Origin: Candidatus Gastranaerophilales bacterium
GTDB lineage: Bacteria > Cyanobacteriota > Vampirovibrionia > Gastranaerophilales > Gastranaerophilaceae
Direction: 5' to 3'
Assembly: GCA_900552525.1 (NCBI GenBank)
Contig: UNSK01000042.1
Span: forward strand, 1-16,275
Length of the DNA: 16,275 nucleotides
Below the pieces are notes generated by a model. The model worked only from the letters and a program-made list of their open reading frames with translations, was not told the DNA's origin and did not search any database. Both the position numbers and the translations under genes were made by a program. This document shows, piece by piece, positions 6,789-15,000 of this stretch. Numbering within the stretch: position 1 is the stretch's first letter; each line of letters starts with the position of its first letter.

Positions 6789-7781
6789 CTACAGAACCAT
6801 ATCGTTAAAACTCTTCGAATCATCATAATTAAACATATGGATAAATGAATAAAGCATTTTAGCAGAAAACCTTTTAGTTCCGACTTCCAGCATAGTTCTT
6901 AATGCCTCTTTATTATTCATCACCATAATATGGGTTCTATTGAATGCAAGATTATCATAAAAATTTGCCACATTAACAATTTGGCTGTACTCTGAAATAT
7001 AATCGCTTGACAACCCTTTAGGATACCCTGAACCATCATTATTTTCATGATGTTCAAGCGCAACTTTGGCAATATCTTCCGGGAGCTCAAACTCTTCTCT
7101 AATCATCTTATAACCAATTACAGGATGATCTTTTACTTCATCCTCATTCATTGTAAGCATTGCCTCTGAATCAGTAAGTTCAATCTTTAACTTGCCGATA
7201 TCATGCAAAAGTCCTGCTAGTATTACCTGATCAACATTTAATGTAGAGAACTCAAGCTTTTTGGCAATTAAACCTGATATTACAGCAACATTTAAAGGAT
7301 GACAAAGTTCATACTCTCCTAAAAACCTTATCTTTGAGCCTTTTCCGGATTTTCCTACCTGCTTAAAAACTTCTGTTTTTAAAACGCCTACCAGAGTATT
7401 AAGTTTAAAAAGAGCTTCTTCATAATATCCTTGAATTAACAAGTCTAGAATTCTTTTGTAGAAATACTTAATTTTTACCTGAATCTCTGTTTTAACATAA
7501 GCATCTTTATTAATAACTGTTTCAAAGTCTGAAGCATCAATGCTTTCATAAGAAAAATTTAATAACTGAGAAGGAGTTCCATTTTCGGCCTCTACTTTAC
7601 CTTCCGACTCTTCTTCGCTGCCAAATTCTTCTGTGTAAATTTTTACATAGTTTTTCAGCATTATAAGCTTTCCGGGAGTCAAAACCTCGCCGGCTTCTAA
7701 TATTTTGCCCTTGTTTTCTGTATATAAATCAAACGGCAGTACTTTATAGCTGCTTAATTCTTTATTGGTTACAATTCTCAT
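6789..7781 (-). CDS. HD-GYP domain protein, predicted cyclic-di-GMP phosphodiesterase
   Basis: This 330-aa protein has an HD-GYP domain in its C-terminal half. HD-GYP enzymes hydrolyse the second messenger cyclic di-GMP using a metal centre. Ligand residues are visible in order: His161 (HPLN), the HD pair His193-Asp194 in LLHDIGK, His219 (DHPVIGY), and HHENNDGSGYP at 244-254, an intact HHExxDGxGYP signature. The later VADxYDAL-like motif reads VANFYDNL, so Asp is replaced by Asn at 273. Residues 1-50 resemble the N-terminal regulatory segment found in front of some HD-GYP domains (an LTPG turn). They are followed by an acidic linker (about 51-68) and a helical region (95-140). No membrane segment or receiver domain is present, so it is cytoplasmic. 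No Shine-Dalgarno sequence precedes the ATG at 7779-7781; instead a TATAAT ends 7 nt upstream. It lies 42 nt downstream of the second permease. No GGDEF partner is in the window. Confidence 0.9.
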   Translation of the reverse strand: MRIVTNKELSSYKVLPFDLYTENKGKILEAGEVLTPGKLIMLKNYVKIYTEEFGSEEESEGKVEAENGTPSQLLNFSYESIDASDFETVINKDAYVKTEIQVKIKYFYKRILDLLIQGYYEEALFKLNTLVGVLKTEVFKQVGKSGKGSKIRFLGEYELCHPLNVAVISGLIAKKLEFSTLNVDQVILAGLLHDIGKLKIELTDSEAMLTMNEDEVKDHPVIGYKMIREEFELPEDIAKVALEHHENNDGSGYPKGLSSDYISEYSQIVNVANFYDNLAFNRTHIMVMNNKEALRTMLEVGTKRFSAKMLYSFIHMFNYDDSKSFNDMVL

Positions 7782-7788
7782 AATAAGG

Positions 7789-7797
7789 ATTATAACA
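7789..7797 (-). promoter_or_regulatory. Extended -10 promoter placed for a leaderless HD-GYP transcript
   Basis: The minus strand reads TGTTATAAT, a perfect extended -10 (TGn followed by consensus TATAAT), with no good -35 at 16-18 bp. The -10 ends 7 nt before the A of the HD-GYP ATG, so the expected transcription start coincides with the start codon. No in-frame ATG, GTG or TTG exists between this box and the nearest upstream in-frame stop, and there is no ribosome binding site, which supports leaderless translation. Confidence 0.55.
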
Positions 7798-7823
7798 CTT
7801 CTCTAGCAAATTTCATACTTTAT

Positions 7824-9362
7824 TTATACTAAATCACCGCTTTCTTCTCGGCGTTTTTCTTTGTAGCTGTATGCTGCATAAATTGTTAATCCGATTAAAA
7901 GCCAAACAATAAAGTATAAAGCAGATGTTGCTTTCGCGCTAAATTTACAATACATCAAAGCTGCACAGGTTATAATACCAAGTATCGGAAACCACGGACA
8001 GAACGGAACTTTAAAAGGTCTGGGGCGATTTGGTTCTGTTTTTCTTAAAATAAGTACCGCAATACAAATTATAATAAATGATGTAAATGTACCGAAATTA
8101 CAAAGCTCTGCCGAAATATTTAAATCCATAAACAAAGCACAAACAATTACTATTAATCCGGAAATCCATGTTAGTATATGAGGAGTCTGAAATTTTTTAT
8201 GGATTTTGTTTAAAGATTTAGGAAGAAAATTATCTCTGCTCATTGCAAAAAGAATTCTCGTTGTACCAAGCTGATAAATTAAAAGCACAGATGTTAATGC
8301 GCACAAGGCACCCATTGAAATCAGACCTGCATACCAGTTAATACCAATAAATCTCATTGCGTGTGCCAGCGGGGCCTGAGTATCAATGGCGTTAAGAGGC
8401 ACAACACCAGTCAAAACGAGTGCTGCACATATGTACAAAATTGTACATAGAGCAAGAGTTCCCATAATTGCTACAGGCAAATCTCTTTGAGGATTTTTTG
8501 TTTCTTCCGCAGCAGTTGAAATTGCATCAAACCCGATATATGCAAAGAAGATTACAAACGCACCTGTAAAGATTCCATCTAAACCATTAGGTGCAAAAGG
8601 TGTCCAGTTTTCAGGCTTTACGTAAAAAGAACCCACAACAATAAATGAAAGAATGATAAACATATTCACTCCTACCATAATTGTTGCAACTCTTGTCGAT
8701 TCCTTAACCCCCTTAACTAACAATATTGTTAAAAGCAAAACAATTGCTATTGCAGGTACGTTTACTGCAACCGGAATATTTAAATTGAACGGCAAATGTA
8801 TAAAAGGCATAACATCTTGAGGATTCCAATTATACTTATTGCAGATTTCATACATAGTTCTGTAATCATTTCTAAGCCATAACGGCCAGTTTACAATAAA
8901 TGCCGGCAGTATATGCTTAAACCCTTTCATAAACTGGACAAAGTATCCTGTCCAGGCACTTGCAACAGTAATATTACCAATTGCATACTCCAGCATTAAA
9001 ATCCAGCCGACCATCCAGGCCATAAATTCACCCATTGTTGCATAGGTATAAGTATACGCACTTCCTGCAACCGGTATCATAGCTGCAATTTCCGAATACG
9101 AAAGTGCTGAAAAAACACTTGCTACAGCCGCCAGAATCATTGATATAACAACTGCCGGTCCTGCTCCTGCACCATCTGCACTTCCTGCAATTGCGCTTCC
9201 GATAATTGTAAAAATACCTGTACCAACAACCGCACCTATTCCTAGGATTATTAAATCAAATACATTTAAAGTTTTTTTCAGCCCGGAATTTGAACCTTCG
9301 TCAATAAGCTCTTGAGGGCTTTTACATTTTAATAAATTATTTAATACCTGCTGTAATTTCAT
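7824..9362 (-). CDS. APC-superfamily amino-acid permease (CAT/YfnA type), copy 2
   Basis: This 512-aa integral membrane transporter of the amino acid-polyamine-organocation superfamily resembles cationic/neutral amino-acid permeases such as Bacillus YfnA. About 12 hydrophobic segments can be counted. The unwound first helix carries GTGIF (47-51), the substrate-backbone binding motif. Helix 3 starts with SYSEIAAMIPVAGSAYTY (Glu91), followed by WMVGWILMLEYAIG. The FFAYIGFDAISTAAEE and KNPQRDLP loop and the RPRPFKVPFCPWFPI motif before the last helices are family hallmarks. Its start ATG lies inside the end of the upstream permease gene (26-bp overlap) with an AGGAAAAG ribosome binding site, so the pair is translated from one message. 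It is closely similar to that neighbour but differs in the N-terminal 25 residues and in the extracytoplasmic loop at about 150-200, hinting at different substrates. Substrate cannot be read from sequence. Confidence 0.93.
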   Translation of the reverse strand: MKLQQVLNNLLKCKSPQELIDEGSNSGLKKTLNVFDLIILGIGAVVGTGIFTIIGSAIAGSADGAGAGPAVVISMILAAVASVFSALSYSEIAAMIPVAGSAYTYTYATMGEFMAWMVGWILMLEYAIGNITVASAWTGYFVQFMKGFKHILPAFIVNWPLWLRNDYRTMYEICNKYNWNPQDVMPFIHLPFNLNIPVAVNVPAIAIVLLLTILLVKGVKESTRVATIMVGVNMFIILSFIVVGSFYVKPENWTPFAPNGLDGIFTGAFVIFFAYIGFDAISTAAEETKNPQRDLPVAIMGTLALCTILYICAALVLTGVVPLNAIDTQAPLAHAMRFIGINWYAGLISMGALCALTSVLLIYQLGTTRILFAMSRDNFLPKSLNKIHKKFQTPHILTWISGLIVIVCALFMDLNISAELCNFGTFTSFIIICIAVLILRKTEPNRPRPFKVPFCPWFPILGIITCAALMYCKFSAKATSALYFIVWLLIGLTIYAAYSYKEKRREESGDLV

Positions 9363-10959
9363 CTTTTCCTGCTATTTCTTTACTTTCAGCTAATATTTCT
9401 GCTTTTCTGTTCTTTTTATATCCGTAAGAAGCGTAAATAAGTGCACCCATGATAACCCAGACGATAAACAGTTCTGTTGATAAAACAGCAGCTTCGCCTT
9501 TTGCAATTACCATAGAAAATATCATCAAACCTCCGCAGCAAACAATTCCTGCAATTGGAAACCACGGACAGAATGGAACTTTGAAAGGTCTTGGGCGATC
9601 CGGATCAACCTTTCTTAAGATTAATATTGCAACACAAACTATAATAAATGATGTAAATGTACCAAAGTTACAAAGAGAAGCTGCCACATTTAAATCCAGA
9701 ATTAACGTTCCGAGAATTCCTACAACACCTACAGTTATCGTAAGAACGTGAGGAGTTTGGAATTTTGGATGAATTTTCTGGAAAACACGCGGCAGGAAAT
9801 TATCCCTGCTCATTGCAAAAAGAACTCGTGTTGCAGCCATATGCATTACAAGAAGCACAGAAGTAAGTCCGGCCAGAGAACCGATTGAAATCAATCCTGC
9901 AGCCCAGTTCTGATGTACTGCTGTCATTGCATAAGCCATAGGTGCTTTAAATAATCCCTCCGGAATTGCAACTCCGCTTGTTGGCTGCATACCTGTGAGT
10001 ACAAGAGCAACCATAACATACACAACTGTTGTCACAACAAGAGAGCCGAGAATACCTATTGGTAAATCCTTCTGCGGATTTTTGCATTCTTCCGCAGCAG
10101 TTGCCAGAGCATCAAAGCCTATGTATGCAAAAAAGATAATAAAAGCACCCATAAAGAGTCCTTCAAAGCCGTTTGGTGCAAACGGAGTCCAGTTCTCAGG
10201 ACGTATATAAAACATTCCGGTAAGTACAAACAAAGCAATTACCCCGAGTTTTACTGCAACCATAATTCCAGCCATCTTAGCAGAATCTTTAGTACCTTTT
10301 ACAAGTATTGCAGTAGTAATTGCAATCATAATTATAGCCGGAAGATTTATACAGAAAGGAATGCCTGCAAAATGCGGAATTGCAGTATGAGCATCCAAAC
10401 CGTGATTATTACATATATTTACTGCGGAACGAAAATCATTAACCAGCCATATCGGAGGGTTAACAAACCATGCCGGAAGAATACTCGAAAAACCTTTTAT
10501 AAATTGCAAAAAGTGATTTGTCCATGCACAGGCAACTGCAATAAAACCGATTGCGTATTCCAGCATCAAAATCCAGCCTACAATCCACGCAGCAAATTCT
10601 CCCAGAGTGGCAAAAGTATATGTATAAGCTCCGCCGGCAACCGGTATCATTGTGGCAAATTCTGTATAGCAAAGCGCAGAAAATACACAGGCGATAGCAG
10701 CAATTACCATTGAAATAATTAGTGCCGGTCCGGCTCCCGGGCTTGACCCGTCAGCACTTCCAGCAGCTGCAATACCAACAACAGCAAATATTCCGGAACC
10801 TATAATTGCTCCTACGCCTAAAATAATTAAATCCCAAACACCTAATGTTTTTTCCAAACCGCCTTTTGCAGCACCGGCCAACGCATCATCTGGATTTTTG
10901 CGTGTTATCATATTTCTCAGAACCTGAGAAATAGGGAAAGAAGAATTACTATTTGCCAT
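9337..10959 (-). CDS. APC-superfamily amino-acid permease (CAT/YfnA type), copy 1
   Basis: This 540-aa inner-membrane amino-acid transporter has the same fold and family as the next gene. Visible marks are GSGIF (54-58) in helix 1, CYTEFATMIPVAGGAYTY (Glu100) in helix 3, WIVGWILMLEYAIG, FFAYIGFDALATAAEE (276-291) with KNPQKDLP, and RPRPFKVPFCPWFPI. About 12 membrane segments are present, with a hydrophilic Lys-rich tail at the C-terminus. Over the 47-residue stretch from VFSAL to EYAIG, 38 residues are identical to the downstream permease, so the two are tandem duplicates. The ATG at 10957-10959 has an excellent AAAGGTGAT ribosome binding site. The gene begins 43 nt after the glyQ stop and could be co-transcribed with glyQ. 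The stop is TAA, inside the next gene. By inference it imports amino acids for this heterotrophic cell; specificity is unknown. Confidence 0.93.
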   Translation of the reverse strand: MANSNSSFPISQVLRNMITRKNPDDALAGAAKGGLEKTLGVWDLIILGVGAIIGSGIFAVVGIAAAGSADGSSPGAGPALIISMVIAAIACVFSALCYTEFATMIPVAGGAYTYTFATLGEFAAWIVGWILMLEYAIGFIAVACAWTNHFLQFIKGFSSILPAWFVNPPIWLVNDFRSAVNICNNHGLDAHTAIPHFAGIPFCINLPAIIMIAITTAILVKGTKDSAKMAGIMVAVKLGVIALFVLTGMFYIRPENWTPFAPNGFEGLFMGAFIIFFAYIGFDALATAAEECKNPQKDLPIGILGSLVVTTVVYVMVALVLTGMQPTSGVAIPEGLFKAPMAYAMTAVHQNWAAGLISIGSLAGLTSVLLVMHMAATRVLFAMSRDNFLPRVFQKIHPKFQTPHVLTITVGVVGILGTLILDLNVAASLCNFGTFTSFIIVCVAILILRKVDPDRPRPFKVPFCPWFPIAGIVCCGGLMIFSMVIAKGEAAVLSTELFIVWVIMGALIYASYGYKKNRKAEILAESKEIAGKDEITAGIK

Positions 10960-11002
10960 CTATCACCTTTCTATTGACTTGTAGTTATATAAGAAACTCT
11001 TA

Positions 11003-11878
11003 TTATCTGCACAGCAGAGGGAAGCCGAGTTTCTCACGCTGCTGAACATATAACTTAGCGACCGCTGACGCCATTGTTCTTACTCTGTTTATGAAATTGA
11101 TACGTTCGTCCTTACTGATTACACCTCTTGCATCAAGAAGGTTAAAAGTATGCGAACATTTCAATACATAATCATATGCAGGCAGTACAAGCTCTGCATT
11201 TATACAATTATCGACTTCTTGCTGATATGCGTCAAATAATTTAAACAATCTGTCTGCATCAGAGTATTCAAAGTTATATTTTGATTGTTCTATTTCGTTT
11301 TGGAGATAAATGTCACCATATTTTAAATTGTTATTCCACATAATATCAAAAACAGATTCTTTGTTTTGAATATACATGGCAATTCTTTCCAGACCATAAG
11401 TAATTTCCAGAGCAACAGGCTTAACTTCCAATCCTCCCACCTGCTGGAAATATGTAAACTGTGTAATCTCCATACCATCAAGCCATACTTCCCAGCCTAC
11501 ACCGGCTGCGCCTAAAGTCGGAGATTCCCAGTTATCTTCTACAAATCTTACATCATGTTTGGATAAATCTATTCCCATAGCTTCCAAACTCTTTAAATAT
11601 AATTCCTGAGCATTGTCAGGTGATGGTTTCAAAATAACCTGATACTGAAAATAATGTCCTAATCTGTTAGGATTTTCGCCATATCTGGCATCAGTAGGAC
11701 GTCTGCAAGGTTCAACCATTGCAGTAGACCATGGTTCAGGCCCGAGTGCTCTTAAAAAAGTTGCAGGGTTCATAGTTGAAGCACCTTTTTCAATATCATA
11801 AGGCTGCTGGATTATACATCCGTAATCTGACCAAAATCTTGATAAATTTAGTATTAAGTCTTGAAAATTTAACGCCAT
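11003..11878 (-). CDS. glyQ: Glycyl-tRNA synthetase alpha subunit
   Basis: This is the catalytic alpha subunit of the alpha2beta2 (bacterial-type) glycyl-tRNA synthetase, which activates glycine with ATP and charges tRNA-Gly. It is a class IIc enzyme acting in the cytoplasm with the beta subunit GlyS. At 291 aa it is full length (family about 290-300). Diagnostic blocks are [14 protein letters not shown] at the N-terminus, [17 protein letters not shown] (56-72), [15 protein letters not shown] (112-126) in the active site, and the class II motif 3 arginine in [11 protein letters not shown] (158-168). The ATG at 11876-11878 has only a weak purine-rich stretch upstream, but the MALNFQDL start is typical of the family. 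No glyS follows; the next gene 43 nt downstream is an amino-acid permease, so the beta subunit must be encoded elsewhere. Call is secure. Confidence 0.98.
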   Translation of the reverse strand: MALNFQDLILNLSRFWSDYGCIIQQPYDIEKGASTMNPATFLRALGPEPWSTAMVEPCRRPTDARYGENPNRLGHYFQYQVILKPSPDNAQELYLKSLEAMGIDLSKHDVRFVEDNWESPTLGAAGVGWEVWLDGMEITQFTYFQQVGGLEVKPVALEITYGLERIAMYIQNKESVFDIMWNNNLKYGDIYLQNEIEQSKYNFEYSDADRLFKLFDAYQQEVDNCINAELVLPAYDYVLKCSHTFNLLDARGVISKDERINFINRVRTMASAVAKLYVQQREKLGFPLLCR

Positions 11879-11922
11879 TTATATTTTTTCCATTCTTCTA
11901 TTGTACTTTTTACACTTAATAA

Positions 11923-11951
11923 ATTATACACATAAAGGGGGTTAAATGCAA
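11923..11951 (-). promoter_or_regulatory. Candidate sigma70-type promoter for glyQ
   Basis: On the minus strand a perfect TATAAT (-10, 11923-11928) lies 17 bp from TTGCAT (-35, 11946-11951, 3 of 6 consensus bases). The leader to the glyQ ATG would be about 40 nt. It may drive glyQ and the co-oriented permeases. A second TACAAT closer to the gene (11900-11905) lacks a good -35. Confidence 0.5.
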
Positions 11952-12002
11952 AAAATTTAGGCAAATAATGTTAACTTTTGTAAAAACTCATTTTCTTATT
12001 AT

Positions 12003-15000
12003 CTAATTAATCCACTTGAAGCTTGTTACGTAATCATTACCGTTAATGTTGCCCTTAATTTCTGCAACGAATTTTCTGTATGCTTTGCTGGATAATTCAA
12101 TTCCCGGAATTTTATTTATCTGCTCCAGAACTTTTGTATTCTTAGAAAGGTCTACTCCCGGTATGGCATTAAATAAAGTGTTTAATGAAAGGTTTCCTAT
12201 AGGGCCGAACATTGTAGAAATTTTCTTGGAGAGCAGCCCGTATACTTCCATCTCAGCATTCGCGGTAGAAAAATTATAGTTTCCGCCAATAAACAGACTT
12301 AAATCTTCACCTTTTGTTGTGATTTCAATATTTTCTGCAACGCCGTCTTTTATGTTAATTGCACCGGAAATACTTGAAAAATCACCGGTTTTTAACGGGG
12401 TAATAATATCAATTACACTGTTTATTGAAATACTTGTTAGCCCGCCTTTAAGAAGATTACCGGCTTTTAATAAATATTCCAGAGAGCCTAATTTAGGCAT
12501 CCTTCCGTCTTTTACATTAAATGTTGTTTTACCGTTAAGAGTTTTCATACAATTGTCAAAACTTTCACCGACGCAAGAAAGTTTTATATCACCTGTCAAA
12601 TCTCCATACATTTGATTATTAAGGTCAAATAGTGCATAGCTCAAGTCGTTTGCGTTTATTTCTTTTGCCTTCAAAGATATCGCAGTATGATTGTTTTCAA
12701 AATTGTAGTTGAAAGAACCGTTTAAAATACCGCTTGCAATAATGAATTTAAAATTATTTACATTTAATATTTGTTTTTCACTCAAAGAGGCATTAGCTTC
12801 AAAATCTTTTGCTACAATATTTCTTAGATGGATTGTATCAGCCTTCATATTTATATCTTTTACGACGAGTGAAGATAAATCCATTCCTTCAAATGTATCA
12901 AAAGTCTGCATATTATCAACCTGAGAGAGTTTCAATTTTTCAGTTATATAATTTAAATCTAACAGTTTCGTATTCAAATCTGCTTTTTCAACATAATACG
13001 GAATAGTTAATTTATTTTTTAATACCGCATGCACTGTAATATCATTTCCCAGAACTTCACCCTTTGAAGACAGGTCAATACTCTTATCCTTAAATTTGAA
13101 AGTGATGTTTTTCATAGTTGTATCAAGGAAAGGGATGTTTGTTTCAAAGATATGAAAATCTCCAATAAGTTTCGGGTTTGAAAGTTTGCCGTTAAAACGC
13201 AGGTCAGATGTAAACTGTCCCTGTTTTATATTTGGTTTTCGGAATATTATATTAAATATTCGAGCATCAGTTGGGTTCTGGGTTTTTACGTACAAATCAT
13301 GAAAAACTAAATCGTCTTTATAAATATCTATTCCGCCTCTTGCTTTAAGCATATTCAATCTGGTGTATCTGCTTCCAAGAGAAGAGATTATTTTGTCATA
13401 TGAAAATTCTCTTATTCTCAACAGGTTTTGTTTTAATATTTGAGCGTCAAGGTTAAGTACAATTGCATTCTCTATATCGCCAACCGTTGCTCCAAGGTGG
13501 TAAATACTTGAATCAGGTGCCATATTTACTTCGCCTTTTACATCAAAATTATCTTTTACCCCTCTTGCACGGAGAGAGTATACAATATCACCCTTAATTT
13601 TGACAGGATAAATCTGATTTTTATTAATATACTTATCGATAAAATCCTGTTTTGGCTTCGAATTAATGTATATATTGAAGTTCTGTTTATTAAAAATATC
13701 ATTAACTCCTCCATCTATAAGCAGAGGCATTTCATCCGCAAGCAAATTTAATTTATTAAGCTTGAGCGAATTATTTCTTATTATTAAACTGCCGTTAATT
13801 ACGTTAATTGGAAGAGCTGCCGGTGTATATACAATACCCGCACCGCCAAGATCTGAATAAGCATTTACTCTGTTATTATTTATCCTGCATTTTAAGTTAA
13901 TCTTACCCTTTTCAAATTTAACTTTCTTAAAATCTTCAGGAACTATTGAATACTTACTTATAAAATTTAAAAGAGTCAGGTCAAAAGATTTTAAATTAAC
14001 ATTCCCGTTTACACGAGGTTTGTCAGAAACATTATCGGCATCCAGATTTACTTCGAAAGTGCTGTCAGAATTGACAAAGTTTCCTTTAAGGTTTGAAACT
14101 TTAAGTTTATTATTATTCAAAGAAATAATTCCGTTAGAGATTTTGAGTTTATTATCATGTGATACACCGATAATTCTTGCATCAAAATTAACTTTATTAT
14201 ATTCAATCTGGTCTATTTTACCTTTGTAACCTGCCGAAACTTTTAAGAAAATATTTCCTATATCAGATTTGATATCCGAAGCAAGAGGCAGTATATCATT
14301 TACATTAAGCCTTGGAATAGAAATTAAAGCATCAACAAGGTTATTTTTTACCACAGCTTTTGCCTGTAGAGGAGATTTTCCTATCAGTGCAGAAACATCT
14401 GCATCGGCGTTTGTTCCATCAAACTTAATTAAACCTTTTGTTTTACTTATATTTACACCTTGAACTCCGAATACGTTATCAAGCAGTTCTATTTCCCCTT
14501 TAGAAAAAAGATTTCTATTGAATTGGATATCCTCTATATCAAGAATTGAACCGTAGACTTTCAGTTTCAGATTAACAGGGCCTTTGCAGACATCGAGTTT
14601 TGGAAGCATTTTCTTTATATCTTCAATCATTGTTGAAGTTTCAATAGCTTTGTATAAATAAGCCAGTTCCTGAGATGATGAAGCTACATCAAAATCAAAT
14701 TTTCCATATAGATTACAAACGCCGGCAATGCTTATAGGCTTTCCGTTAACCTGCCCGCTTTTTGTTTTAAATTCAGCACTCTGATCATTAAATTTTAATA
14801 CCGCCTGTGCTTTTTTAAGAACTAAATCAGGTATTTCATTAAAATTGGTCGTAACATTATTGAAATTTAAAAGCCCCCAGACGTGCGGATTTTTGCGGTT
14901 TCCTTTCACAATAATATCAATATTTCCATCCCCTTTGACATCCATAATCGGCACCGGCCCTATAAGGAAATTCAATATTTCATGCAACGGAACAACCTTT

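Noticed and set aside
7824..10959. The two permease reading frames as one gene split by a frameshift
   Set aside because: Each is a complete transporter with its own first-helix GxGIF motif, its own ribosome binding site and full length; they are duplicates.
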